Translations under genes and position numbers: made by a program
The notes under the pieces: model-generated
What the model saw: only the letters and a program-made list of their open reading frames with translations
Told to the model about the DNA's origin: nothing
Databases searched by the model: none
Assembly (NCBI RefSeq): GCF_900220995.1
Contig: NZ_OBQF01000001.1
Coordinates: 186,001-250,000 of the forward strand
Length of the DNA: 64,000 nucleotides
Source of the DNA: Salinicoccus kekensis
GTDB taxonomy: Bacteria; Bacillota; Bacilli; Staphylococcales; Salinicoccaceae
Reading direction: 5' to 3'
Part shown: piece after piece, positions 40,027 to 48,805 of the stretch
Position numbering within the stretch: position 1 is the stretch's first letter
How the letters are laid out: every line of letters starts with the position of its first letter

Positions 40027-41670
40027 ATGGATAAGATAGATGGTATAATTTTCAGAGATATGATTTTGACGGGTGCTGACAATCTGAGGCAGCACGCAGA
40101 TTATGTTGATTCACTGAATGTTTTCCCGGTGCCTGACGGCGACACCGGTACGAACATGAATTTATCGATGACTTCGGGTGCCGATGAAGTCAGCGGCAGG
40201 GAAATCGAACATATGGGGGAGATGGGCAGGCATTTCTCCAAAGGGCTGCTGATGGGCGCCCGTGGCAATTCAGGTGTGATCCTCTCACAGCTGTTCCGCG
40301 GGTTTTCAAAAGCGATCGAGAATGAAGGGTCGGTGGATGCGAAATCTTTCGCAGCCGCCCTCGATCAGGGTGTGAAGACAGCCTATAAAGCTGTGATGAA
40401 GCCTGTTGAAGGCACGATCCTGACGGTCGCCAAAGATTCAAGTGCGACGGCCGTCGAGAAGGCTGAAACTTCAGACTCCCTGATTGAAGTGATGGAGGCG
40501 GTGATCGAGGAGGCGAAGGCGTCTTTGAAGCGCACACCTGACCTCCTCCCCGTGCTTAAGGAAGTCGGCGTCGTCGACTCCGGCGGGCAGGGTCTTGTGT
40601 ATGTATATGAAGGGTTCCTCGCCGCCATGAAAGGTGAAAAGGTCGAAGTGTCCGAAGAGGCGCTCGATACCGAAACGTTCGTCAATGATGAACATGACTT
40701 CAATGAATTCATGTCCGTCGAGGACATTCAATATGGATTCTGTACAGAGTTCATGGTACGATTCGAAGATGACAAGCGCGCATTCGACGAAGAAGAATTC
40801 CGGAACGAAATGGAAGCATTCGGCGACTCGCTCCTCGTGATCTCCGACGATGAAATCGTCAAAGTGCATGTGCATACGGAAACACCCGGTGAGGCCATGA
40901 CATACGGCGCAAACTACGGTGAACTCATCAAGATGAAGATCGAGAACATGCGCGAGCAGTTCAGGGAAGTGCACGGCAGCAAGGCGGATACGGCAGTGAA
41001 GGAGAAGCAGTCCTATGAGACCGCCGTCATCACCGTATCTTCAGGCGACGGGATCAAGGCGCTGTTTGAAAGTGTCGGCGTCACACATGTCATCAACGGC
41101 GGACAGACGATGAACCCATCCACCGAAGACATCCTGAACACGGTCAAAGACGACGATGTGAAGCAGGTCATCATCCTGCCGAACAATAAAAACATCATCA
41201 TGGCAGCAGAGCAGGCCCAGCAGATGCTGGAGGTCCCGGCAGTCGTCATCCCGACCGTCTCGATACCTGAAGGGCTTTCCAGCATGCTGATGTTCTCACC
41301 CGACGGGACGCTCGAACAGAACGAAGAAGCGATGAAGTCTGCACTCGAGCATGTGAAGACCGGCCAGGTGACCTACGCCGTACGCGACACCAAAATCGAC
41401 GGCATAGAGATCAAAAAGGACCAGCATATGGGCATCAACAACGGCAAGATCGACGTCGCCTCCGATTCCCGGAGCGAGACGCTCGAGAACCTCATCGTCA
41501 GCATGCTTGACGAAGATGCCGAAATCGTCACGGTGATCATCGGTGATGAAGGTTCTGAAGAAGAAGTCGATGCGATTGTGGAAAAGCTGGAAGACAGTTA
41601 TAATGATATTGAATTTGAGATTCATAACGGTCAGCAGCCGGTCTACAGTTACCTTGTATCTGTGGAGTAA
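40027..41670 (+). CDS. fakA: Fatty acid kinase subunit FakA (DAK-domain protein YloV)
   Basis: A protein of about 547 residues with an N-terminal DhaL/DAK ATP-binding domain (PVPDGDTGTNMNLSMTSG near residue 38, RGNSGVILSQLFRG near 80), a middle domain and a C-terminal EDD-like region. It phosphorylates FakB-bound fatty acids for incorporation into phospholipid. ATG 40027 gives MDKIDGIIFRDMI, aligning with staphylococcal FakA, but GGGAGG lies about 13 bases away. ATG 39997, overlapping yloU, is the alternative. This gene supplies acyl phosphate to the PlsX route encoded downstream at 52223. Confidence 0.93.
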   Translation: MDKIDGIIFRDMILTGADNLRQHADYVDSLNVFPVPDGDTGTNMNLSMTSGADEVSGREIEHMGEMGRHFSKGLLMGARGNSGVILSQLFRGFSKAIENEGSVDAKSFAAALDQGVKTAYKAVMKPVEGTILTVAKDSSATAVEKAETSDSLIEVMEAVIEEAKASLKRTPDLLPVLKEVGVVDSGGQGLVYVYEGFLAAMKGEKVEVSEEALDTETFVNDEHDFNEFMSVEDIQYGFCTEFMVRFEDDKRAFDEEEFRNEMEAFGDSLLVISDDEIVKVHVHTETPGEAMTYGANYGELIKMKIENMREQFREVHGSKADTAVKEKQSYETAVITVSSGDGIKALFESVGVTHVINGGQTMNPSTEDILNTVKDDDVKQVIILPNNKNIIMAAEQAQQMLEVPAVVIPTVSIPEGLSSMLMFSPDGTLEQNEEAMKSALEHVKTGQVTYAVRDTKIDGIEIKKDQHMGINNGKIDVASDSRSETLENLIVSMLDEDAEIVTVIIGDEGSEEEVDAIVEKLEDSYNDIEFEIHNGQQPVYSYLVSVE

Positions 41671-41691
41671 TTGCTCAAATAAGACAGAATG

Positions 41692-41724
41692 CCACATCAG
41701 TGCGAACACTGATGTGGTATTTTT
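41692..41724 (+). terminator. Terminator between fakA and sdaAB
   Basis: CCACATCAGTG CGAA CACTGATGTGG is a perfect 11-bp stem with a stable CGAA tetraloop, followed by TATTTTT. Confidence 0.88.
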
Positions 41725-41742
41725 ACAATGGAGGTTCCAGAT

Positions 41743-42408
41743 ATGAAGTATAAAAGTGTATTTGATATAATCGGTCCGGTGATGGTCGGACCGTCATCCT
41801 CGCATACCGCGGGGGCGGCACGCATCGGCCTGCTGGCCAAAAGTCTTTTCGGCGGGACGCCGGATTACGTGGATATATATTTATACGGCTCCTTCAAGGA
41901 CACGTACCGCGGACACGGCACCGATGTCGCCCTGATCGGCGGGCTGCTCGGTTTCGATACCGACGACAACCGGATCATCAAAGCTGTGGAGTATGCAGAA
42001 GAAGCGGGCATGCAGGTGAACTTCATCGAGATGGAAGAGGAGCGGAGCCACCCGAACACGGCGATGCTCCGGCTCGTCAAAGGCGAAGAACGCCTGATGA
42101 TCGAAGGAATCTCCATCGGCGGGGGCAAGATAGAGCTGGTCAGCATCAATGATTATGCAATCAACATCTCGGGCAATTACCACGCCCTGCTCGTCTTCCA
42201 TCAGGACAGCTTCGGGACGATCGCACGTGTCACGACCGTCCTCGGGAACAATGAAATCAACGTCAGCCAGATGAACGTCTCCCGTAAGGAAAAGGGCGAC
42301 ATCGCGCTGATGACGATAGAACTGGATGAAGAGATCAGTCCGAGAATCATAGATGAAGTACGGAATATAGACGGTGTCGACCGAGTGATCGAGATGACCG
42401 AAAACTAA
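41743..42408 (+). CDS. sdaAB: L-serine dehydratase, iron-sulfur-dependent, beta subunit
   Basis: A 221-residue subunit with the N-terminal domain FDIIGPVMVGPSSSHTAGAARIG (about residues 5-27) and a C-terminal ACT domain (about 145-221) that likely binds serine. With SdaAA it deaminates L-serine to pyruvate and ammonia. The start ATG 41743 follows ATGGAGGTT. It is followed directly by sdaAA. Confidence 0.95.
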   Translation: MKYKSVFDIIGPVMVGPSSSHTAGAARIGLLAKSLFGGTPDYVDIYLYGSFKDTYRGHGTDVALIGGLLGFDTDDNRIIKAVEYAEEAGMQVNFIEMEEERSHPNTAMLRLVKGEERLMIEGISIGGGKIELVSINDYAINISGNYHALLVFHQDSFGTIARVTTVLGNNEINVSQMNVSRKEKGDIALMTIELDEEISPRIIDEVRNIDGVDRVIEMTEN

Positions 42409-42426
42409 TATACAGGAGGTAATGTC

Positions 42427-43299
42427 ATGTTCAACAGTATTGCACAATTAATCGATATAGCCAATTCGGAGAATAAACCGATCAGTGAGATCATGATGGA
42501 ACAGGAGATCAGGGTTTCCAAGCGCTCCTACCTGGAAGTGTACCAGGACATGGAACGCAACCTGGACGTCATGCAGGATGCTGTGGATCAGGGCATTGGC
42601 GGCGTGACGAGCCAGACGGGACTGACGGGCAATGATGCCGTCAAGATGAAGAAATACATCGAGAGCGGCAAAGGGCTCGGCGGCGATTTGAACCTGCTCG
42701 CCATCGCATATGCGGTGAGCACGAACGAAGTCAACGCTGCAATGGGCAAAATCTGTGCGACCCCGACAGCGGGCTCTGCCGGTGTGGTCCCGGGTGTTTT
42801 ATTCGCGATGAATGAACAGAGGGGACTCACTAAAGAAGAGATGGTCAGATTCCTGTTCACCTCCGGTGCATTCGGCTTCGTCGTAGCGAATAATGCGAGC
42901 ATCTCGGGTGCTGCGGGCGGCTGCCAGGCGGAAGTCGGCAGTGCAAGTGCGATGGCTGCAGCAAGCCTTGTCGAAGCGGCGGGCGGCACACCTGAACAGT
43001 CCGGCCATGCATTTGCGATTGCGCTGAAAAACATGCTCGGCCTCGTCTGTGATCCTGTTGCGGGTCTGGTCGAAGTCCCTTGCGTGAAAAGGAACGCGGC
43101 AGGTGCCTCGAATGCACTGACGGCGGCTGATATGGCCCTTGCAGGCATCGAATCGAGGATACCGGCTGATGAAGTGGTTGAGGCGATGTACAAGATCGGA
43201 CTCACCATGCCGTCGGCACTGCGTGAGACAGGGCGCGGCGGACTTGCCGCGACACCGACAGGCAACCGCCTGATGCAGGAAATTTTCGGAGCGGAGTAA
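42427..43299 (+). CDS. sdaAA: L-serine dehydratase, iron-sulfur-dependent, alpha subunit
   Basis: A 290-residue catalytic subunit holding the [4Fe-4S] cluster. Candidate cluster ligands lie in KICATPTAGSAGVVPG, GAAGGCQAEVGSASA and LVCDPVAGLVEVPC. ACAGGAGGTAATGTC precedes the ATG. It ends one base before recG, so recG may depend partly on this transcript. Confidence 0.95.
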   Translation: MFNSIAQLIDIANSENKPISEIMMEQEIRVSKRSYLEVYQDMERNLDVMQDAVDQGIGGVTSQTGLTGNDAVKMKKYIESGKGLGGDLNLLAIAYAVSTNEVNAAMGKICATPTAGSAGVVPGVLFAMNEQRGLTKEEMVRFLFTSGAFGFVVANNASISGAAGGCQAEVGSASAMAAASLVEAAGGTPEQSGHAFAIALKNMLGLVCDPVAGLVEVPCVKRNAAGASNALTAADMALAGIESRIPADEVVEAMYKIGLTMPSALRETGRGGLAATPTGNRLMQEIFGAE

Positions 43300-43300
43300 T

Positions 43301-45274
43301 ATGTGCGCGATGTATGAAGTCATCACCCCCGGCACCCCTGTGCACGGATTGAAAGGTGTCGGTGAGAAGACAGCCGAGAAACTTCATGAATTGGAAATAC
43401 GTGATGTGAATGATGTCGTCTTCCATCTGCCGACGAGCTATGTCGACCAGTCCGTCGTGGATCTGCGGGAGGCGGAGCATGACAGTTCGATCACCGTCGA
43501 GGGGACGGTCAAGACAGAGCCGAAACTCGCCTTTTTCAGGCGCGGCATGAGCCGTCTCACATGCTTCATGGATATCGACGGCATATATACGAAAGTGGTC
43601 TTCTTCAATCAGCCGTATTTGAAAGATAAACTGATCATTGATGAATTTGCGAGGGTGTACGGCAAATTCGACAGGAACAAGCTTGAAATCAACGGGCAGC
43701 GCCTGATTTTCGATACTTCACCCGGATACAGCGTCAAATACAGCCTGAACCGGGTGATGCATGCGAAGACATTCAGCAAGCTCGTCGCAGAAGTGTTCGG
43801 CAGCCACCATTTCAACCATGACCTTCCCGAAGCGCTGAAAAGCAAATATCAGCTGTGGAGCCTGCGGGACGCCCTGCACGAGCTGCATTTCCCGAAAAGC
43901 AGGGATGCGCTGCATGATGCAAGAAGGACCGTGAAGTTTTACGAGCTTTACCAGTTCCAGTTGAAACTGATGCATAAACGCAGCGAGGAGCGTGTCAGAA
44001 ATGATCACTACATCATCGATTACGATATCGAAAGGCTGAAGCGCTTCATCAGTACGCTGCCGTTCGAGCTCACCGGTGACCAGAAAGCGGGTGTCAACGA
44101 CATCTGCCGGGACTTCAAGCAGAACATTTCCATGCACCGCCTCCTCCAGGGTGATGTCGGGAGCGGGAAGACCATCGTCGCCGGCATATGTGTGTATGCC
44201 GTCAAGACGATCGGGGAGCAGAGTGTGGTCATGGTGCCGACGGAAGTGCTCGCAAACCAGCATTATGAATCGTTCAAGGATACGTTCAAGGATGAACTGA
44301 CGATTGAAAGGCTGACGGGCAGCACTTCAAGGAAAGAGAAGGACCGGATACTGGAGGGCCTCAGGCTCGGTGAAATCGACCTTCTGATTGCGACGCATGC
44401 TGTATTGGAGGATGACGTGGCATTCAACAGGCTCTCATTCATCATCATTGATGAGCAGCACAGGTTCGGGGTGAAGCAGAGGCAGAAACTGCAGGCCAAG
44501 TCATACCGGAAAAACATCCTTTACATGACGGCGACACCGATACCGAGGACGCTCTCCATCACGACTTTCGGAGACATGGACGTATCGATCATCCGGGAGA
44601 TGCCCAAGGGGCGCAAACCGGTCGAGACTTCATGGCACACTTTCGATGAGATGGATCAGGTGATGGCGGCTGTGCGTGCACAGCTCAATGAAGGATACAG
44701 CACGTATGTCGTGGCGCCGCTGATCGAGGAATCCGAAACGCTCGATCTGAAGAATGTCAATGAAATCTACCAGGCCTTCGTAGACCACTTCGGTGAGGAG
44801 ACGGTGGAGCTCGTCCACGGCAGGATGAAGCCCGAAGAGAAAAACCACGGCATGCATTTATTTGAAACCCTCGAGAAGAAGATACTGATTTCCACAACGG
44901 TTATCGAAGTGGGGATCAACGTGCCGAATGCGACGATGATGGTCATCTTCAACGCTGAACGGTTCGGACTCTCCACGCTGCATCAGTTGAGGGGGCGCGT
45001 CGGCAGAAGCAGCAGGCAGAGCTACTGCCTGCTGGTCAGCCAGCCCCAGACCGATAATGCGAAGCTGCGCATGGAAATCATGACTTCGACATCGGACGGC
45101 TTCGAACTGAGTGAGAGGGATCTCGAGATGCGCGGCCCCGGTGATTATTTCGGTGTCAGGCAGAGCGGGCTGCCGCAGTTCAAAGTGGCGGACCTGATTG
45201 AGGATTACCGCATGCTGGAATATGCGAGGAAAGAAGCGATCAGCATATTTGAACATATGGAGGATTCGAGATGA
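43301..45274 (+). CDS. recG: ATP-dependent DNA helicase RecG
   Basis: A 657-residue branch-migration helicase for replication fork repair. An N-terminal wedge OB domain (about residues 60-150) precedes the helicase core with Walker A LQGDVGSGKTIVA (about 284), DEQHRFGVKQRQ (about 384) and motif VI LRGRVGRSSRQSYC (about 570). The start at ATG 43301 follows GCGGAG; MYEVITPG at 43310 is the alternative. In staphylococci fapR usually follows; here a sortase gene overlaps the end by 4 bases. Confidence 0.95.
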   Translation: MCAMYEVITPGTPVHGLKGVGEKTAEKLHELEIRDVNDVVFHLPTSYVDQSVVDLREAEHDSSITVEGTVKTEPKLAFFRRGMSRLTCFMDIDGIYTKVVFFNQPYLKDKLIIDEFARVYGKFDRNKLEINGQRLIFDTSPGYSVKYSLNRVMHAKTFSKLVAEVFGSHHFNHDLPEALKSKYQLWSLRDALHELHFPKSRDALHDARRTVKFYELYQFQLKLMHKRSEERVRNDHYIIDYDIERLKRFISTLPFELTGDQKAGVNDICRDFKQNISMHRLLQGDVGSGKTIVAGICVYAVKTIGEQSVVMVPTEVLANQHYESFKDTFKDELTIERLTGSTSRKEKDRILEGLRLGEIDLLIATHAVLEDDVAFNRLSFIIIDEQHRFGVKQRQKLQAKSYRKNILYMTATPIPRTLSITTFGDMDVSIIREMPKGRKPVETSWHTFDEMDQVMAAVRAQLNEGYSTYVVAPLIEESETLDLKNVNEIYQAFVDHFGEETVELVHGRMKPEEKNHGMHLFETLEKKILISTTVIEVGINVPNATMMVIFNAERFGLSTLHQLRGRVGRSSRQSYCLLVSQPQTDNAKLRMEIMTSTSDGFELSERDLEMRGPGDYFGVRQSGLPQFKVADLIEDYRMLEYARKEAISIFEHMEDSR

Positions 45275-45924
45275 GGATTATGATGAGGGCGGCCGGAGTG
45301 CTTTTGATCCTTTCCGCCGTCGTATTGTTTTTCTGGCAGGACATCCAGGAATATTACACCGACCGCATCAATGAGCGGGTGATCGAGGGGTTCCAAAACG
45401 GTGAGGAAAATGTCGGGGTGAACCAGTTCGAAACTTTCATCACCGGTATCGAACCCTACAGTGAGGCCACCTCAGAGACGGATGCCGGTGGCGGCACGGA
45501 CATCAACATCAGTGATGATATGGCTGGCGTTTTGAATATCGGGAGTGCCGATATCAGCGAGCCGCTGTACTACGGGCCGGTGACCGAGACGAAGATGCGC
45601 AACGGCATATCATTCGTCCATGATGACGACCACCTCGATATGCAGAACATACCGATTGCCGGGCACCGTGTGGAAGGTGCGGGCATCCGTTTCAACTACC
45701 TCGACCGTGCCGCCGTCGGCGATGAGATAGAACTCATCACACACGACGAAGTGCGGGAGTATGAAATCACCGAGATCTTCGAAGTGGACCCATCCCAGGT
45801 CGAAGTCATGGACCAGACCGGGGGCGATCCGCAGGAGCTCACTTTGATCACCTGTGATGAGTACAACCCCGAAACATTGTTGTTTGAAAAACGCATGATC
45901 GTCAAGGCGGAAATCGTCGAATGA
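45271..45924 (+). CDS. Class A sortase
   Basis: A 217-residue membrane-anchored transpeptidase: one N-terminal helix (about residues 5-21), then the sortase beta-barrel. The catalytic triad is visible as His132 (PIAGHRV), Cys195 (LTLITCDEYNP) and Arg208 (FEKRMIV). The TLITCD-YN-...-EKR pattern is very close to S. aureus SrtA, so it likely anchors LPXTG-type proteins to the wall. ATG overlaps the recG stop (ATGA), implying coupling. No LPXTG substrate is encoded in the window. A bidirectional terminator follows. Confidence 0.93.
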   Translation: MRIMMRAAGVLLILSAVVLFFWQDIQEYYTDRINERVIEGFQNGEENVGVNQFETFITGIEPYSEATSETDAGGGTDINISDDMAGVLNIGSADISEPLYYGPVTETKMRNGISFVHDDDHLDMQNIPIAGHRVEGAGIRFNYLDRAAVGDEIELITHDEVREYEITEIFEVDPSQVEVMDQTGGDPQELTLITCDEYNPETLLFEKRMIVKAEIVE

Positions 45925-45940
45925 AATCCATAGATACACG

Positions 45941-45980
45941 AAGACGCACCTGCCCCGTAAAAGGGGGAGGTGCGTCTTTT
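45941..45980. terminator. Bidirectional terminator between sortase and the OYE gene
   Basis: AAGACGCACCT / AGGTGCGTCTT forms an 11-bp outer stem, with CCCC / GGGG continuing inside; TTTTCATT follows on the plus strand. It separates converging genes. Confidence 0.88.
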
Positions 45981-45997
45981 CATTATTCAGCCTGCCG

Positions 45998-47185
45998 TCA
46001 TTCTTCTTCGGCGAGCCGTCTGAGTTCATCCCTTGTATCCTTGGGCAGTCCTTCGCCGTAGTCCATCATCCTCACGATGTCCTTGAACGCGGCTTCCGGT
46101 ATCTTCAAGTCATCAATCTCATCGACCGTGAACTGGAGGTCGATTTCATCTTCACGTCCCGCCCGGAGTTTCGGGACGAAGTCGGGTTCTGTGATGAACG
46201 GACTCGATGCGCCGACCATATCGGCATGTTCAAGTGCTTCAAGCGCCTTGTCGGGGTCGTTGATGCCGCCGGTCGCCATCATCGGGATCCTGCCCCTGAC
46301 ATGGTCGTAGACGACTTTATTCACCGGTTCGCCCTGGTTCGGCCCTTCGGCACGGACCTTCGTCTTATAGATGTTCCTGCCCCAGCTTGCGATGGCGAGG
46401 TAATCGATGTCGGTGATCTCCTCCGCCATATCGATGAACTGCAGGAATTCATCGACGGTGTATCCGACTTCCTGCCCGCGCGTCTCTTCCGGCGTGCCCC
46501 TGAAGCCGAAGATGAAGCCTTCGGGCGCCTCTTGTTTTATGACATCGGCGACCGCCTGTATCACTTCGAGCCCGAAGCGGGAGCGGTTTTCAAGCGTCGC
46601 GGCACCGTACTCATCGTCCCGTTCATTTGAAAATTTCGAGAAGAAGGTCTGGATGAGGAGGCGCTGTGCCGCCGAGACTTCAACGCCGTCGAATCCGGCC
46701 TTGATCGCCCGCCTTGCGGCATCGGCATAATCCCGGATGACCATATCAATCTTCCGTTTCGTCATCGCGAGCACCTGGTGCTTGACCGGCACGTTCAGTT
46801 CCATGAAGCTCGGGCCGTACACGACACCGAGGTCGAGTATCGCCTGGTTCGAGAAGCGCCCGGCATGGGTGAGCTGCAGCACCGCTTTTGCACCGTCCTG
46901 CTTCATCGCATCCGCAAGCTTCGTGAGACCCGGTATCGTCCGGTCATCGCTCACGCTGAACCCGTACTCGAAAAGCTGGCCGTAAGGTTCGATGTATGCA
47001 GCCCCCGTCACCTGGATCGGGGCGGAGCCCGCCCGCCGGGCATGGTACAGTACATCCTCTTCGGTGACAAGCCCCTCCCTGGTCGATGAGTTGGTGATCA
47101 CCGGCGAGAGGACGAAGCGGTTATCGAGCCGGATGCCGTTCTTCAGGACGAGTGGTTCGAATAATGGTGCATATTTACTATTCAT
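45998..47185 (-). CDS. Old yellow enzyme-family NADH:flavin oxidoreductase
   Basis: A 395-residue FMN TIM-barrel enzyme. Conserved OYE features include RFVLSPVITNSSTREGLVTEED near the N-terminus, LQLTHAGRFSN, and a late FMN-binding MATGGINDPDKALEALE. The start at ATG 47185 (minus strand) follows AAAGGAGT. It is divergently transcribed from the luciferase-like gene, matching the extended SirTM operon reported in staphylococci and streptococci, where an OYE-like enzyme and an LLM accompany the core genes. The substrate is unknown. Confidence 0.9.
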   Translation of the reverse strand: MNSKYAPLFEPLVLKNGIRLDNRFVLSPVITNSSTREGLVTEEDVLYHARRAGSAPIQVTGAAYIEPYGQLFEYGFSVSDDRTIPGLTKLADAMKQDGAKAVLQLTHAGRFSNQAILDLGVVYGPSFMELNVPVKHQVLAMTKRKIDMVIRDYADAARRAIKAGFDGVEVSAAQRLLIQTFFSKFSNERDDEYGAATLENRSRFGLEVIQAVADVIKQEAPEGFIFGFRGTPEETRGQEVGYTVDEFLQFIDMAEEITDIDYLAIASWGRNIYKTKVRAEGPNQGEPVNKVVYDHVRGRIPMMATGGINDPDKALEALEHADMVGASSPFITEPDFVPKLRAGREDEIDLQFTVDEIDDLKIPEAAFKDIVRMMDYGEGLPKDTRDELRRLAEEE

Positions 47186-47237
47186 CTCTTGACTCCTTTG
47201 ATTTTTCATCTGTTCTTGAATCGTCATCTTCAAAATT

Positions 47238-47261
47238 AGCAATAGAACGGATTTATGTCAA
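47238..47261 (-). promoter_or_regulatory. Possible promoter of the OYE gene (minus strand)
   Basis: On the minus strand TTGACA (47261-47256) is a perfect -35 box. Seventeen bases downstream is the weak -10 TAATTT, ending near 47233. The -10 match is only three of six. Confidence 0.45.
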
Positions 47262-47277
47262 TGTGAAACGGTTCTAT
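47242..47277. promoter_or_regulatory. Inverted repeat, candidate operator in the SirTM divergent promoter
   Basis: ATAGAAC at 47242-47248 and its perfect reverse complement GTTCTAT at 47271-47277 are separated by 22 bases. The left arm lies within the spacer of the candidate OYE promoter, and the right arm ends 3 bases before the LLM -35 box, so a bound protein could control both directions. It is a candidate only. Confidence 0.5.
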
Positions 47278-47280
47278 GGA

Positions 47281-47309
47281 TTGACGGTTAAATTGCGCAA
47301 AGTTATAAT
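47281..47309 (+). promoter_or_regulatory. Sigma-A promoter of the LLM-GcvH-L-macro-SirTM-LplA2 operon
   Basis: TTGACG at 47281-47286 and a perfect TATAAT at 47304-47309 have a 17-base spacer. Transcription would begin near 47316, about 36 bases before the first gene. Confidence 0.8.
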
Positions 47310-47351
47310 GGTGTATAAATATGTGAAATAAATACCAAAGGATTTGTATGG

Positions 47352-48371
47352 ATGATAAAACTGAATGTCTTGGATTATGCCGTCGTGGATGAAGGCCGGT
47401 CTCCGGCGGAGGCTCTCAATGAAACGGCCGCATTGTGCAAAAAGGCCGAAGCTTTGGGTTACCACAGATTCTGGATTGCGGAGCATCATGATGTGAGCGC
47501 TTTTGCGAGCAGCAGTCCCGAAATGCTGATGATGCACCTCCTCGGGCAGACGGATTCGATCAGGCTCGGTTCCGGAGGTGTCATGATCCCGCACTACAGT
47601 CCGCTCAAAGTCGCGGAAAACTTCAGGATGCTTGAAACCCTCCATCCCGGCCGGGTGGACCTCGGCTTCGGCAACACGATCGGCACAAAGATCGTCAACA
47701 AAGCGATGAATGAGACCCGGCCGAGGAAGCAGCGTTATGAGGAGAACATCAGCGATATCGTGAAGTATGTGACGAACACCGATGACGCCGACCACCGCTT
47801 CAATGACCTGACGGCAAACCCCGCAGGCGGGACGAACCCGGAGATGTGGATGCTCAGCACGAGTGTGAAGTCGGCGATGACTGCTGCGCGCCTCGGGGTC
47901 GGTTATGTCTTCGGCCTGTTCCCATATGCATCGAAGGATAAGATGGCAGTCGGACGGGAAGCGATCCGTGTATACAGGGAGAATTTCCAGCCCTCCGCCG
48001 TCATGGAAAAGCCCATGGTGATGGCAGCACCTTTCGTGGTCGCGGCGGATACGGAGGAAGAAGCGGACCGGCTCGCGGATGCGCTGGGCCTCTGGCTGCT
48101 CGGCAAGGACAATTTCAGCGAATTCGACCGCATGCCATCGGTTGAAACTGCCGTGGATTATCCTTATACTGAAACAGACAGGAAAAGGATCGAGGATAAC
48201 CGCACACGGATGATCGTCGGGGATAAAAAGGTTGCGGCCGCCGGACTTTCATCCATTGCCGGGACCCTGGATGTGGACGAGCTGCTCATCATCCCTCTCA
48301 TACCCGGGGCAGGAAACCGTGCGCACGCACTTGATCTGATTGCGTCGGAGTTAAAAATATCAAACAATTAG
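47352..48371 (+). CDS. Luciferase-like flavin-dependent monooxygenase (LLM)
   Basis: A 339-residue protein of the bacterial luciferase-like family (MsnO8-type subgroup), with FWIAEHHDVSAFASSSPEM, GSGGVMIPHYSPLKVAENFRMLE, and GRVDLGFGNTIG near the flavin site. It is the first gene of the operon with GcvH-L, macrodomain, SirTM and LplA2. In such operons LLM enzymes are proposed to take part in redox stress, with the actual substrate unknown. No strong ribosome site is seen; AAAGGATTTG lies upstream of the ATG. Confidence 0.88.
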   Translation: MIKLNVLDYAVVDEGRSPAEALNETAALCKKAEALGYHRFWIAEHHDVSAFASSSPEMLMMHLLGQTDSIRLGSGGVMIPHYSPLKVAENFRMLETLHPGRVDLGFGNTIGTKIVNKAMNETRPRKQRYEENISDIVKYVTNTDDADHRFNDLTANPAGGTNPEMWMLSTSVKSAMTAARLGVGYVFGLFPYASKDKMAVGREAIRVYRENFQPSAVMEKPMVMAAPFVVAADTEEEADRLADALGLWLLGKDNFSEFDRMPSVETAVDYPYTETDRKRIEDNRTRMIVGDKKVAAAGLSSIAGTLDVDELLIIPLIPGAGNRAHALDLIASELKISNN

Positions 48372-48386
48372 AAAGCAGGGTAATAA

Positions 48387-48719
48387 ATGAGGAAAGTTGC
48401 AAATTATTTATGGATTGAAAAAAACGGTGAAGAATATAAGCTGATCATGACGCCTGAGCTGCAGGACGACATCGGGACGGTCGGATTCGTCGAGTTCACG
48501 AAAGAGAAGAGCCTGAAAAAAGACGACTCCATACTCGAGCTCGAAGGTTCCAAAACAGTACTGGATCTGACGACACCGATCGCAGGTGAAGTCGCGGCAG
48601 TCAACGAAAAAGCTGCGGATGCACCGGAACTCTTGAATTCGGCCGATCCGGACGAGAGCTGGGTCGTGAAACTGACAGGCGTCGATGAAGCTGAATTCAA
48701 TGCACTTGAAAACGCATAA
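48387..48719 (+). CDS. GcvH-like lipoyl-carrier protein (GcvH-L)
   Basis: A 110-residue lipoyl domain protein. The probable lipoylated Lys56 lies in LELEGSKTVLDLTTPIAGEV, and the overall shape is that of glycine cleavage H protein but shorter than the usual roughly 125 residues. It is not next to any other gcv gene. In the SirTM system GcvH-L is lipoylated by LplA2, then ADP-ribosylated by SirTM, a mark reversed by the macrodomain protein. The context here (macro, SirTM, LplA2) supports that role rather than glycine cleavage. Confidence 0.92.
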   Translation: MRKVANYLWIEKNGEEYKLIMTPELQDDIGTVGFVEFTKEKSLKKDDSILELEGSKTVLDLTTPIAGEVAAVNEKAADAPELLNSADPDESWVVKLTGVDEAEFNALENA

Positions 48720-48741
48720 TCAATCTTAGTATTCGATTTTT

Positions 48742-48789
48742 AGGCTTGCATTCAAATGTCACGGCATGGGATGCAGGCTTATTTTTTAA
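48742..48789 (+). terminator. Hairpin with T-tract between GcvH-L and macrodomain genes
   Basis: AGGCTTGCAT (48742-48751) can pair with ATGCAGGCTT (48771-48780) over 10 bp including two G-U pairs, followed by ATTTTTTAA. It resembles a weak terminator. It could lower expression of the macro-SirTM-LplA2 part relative to GcvH-L. Confidence 0.5.
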
Positions 48790-48805
48790 GGATCAGGTGA
48801 TATAT

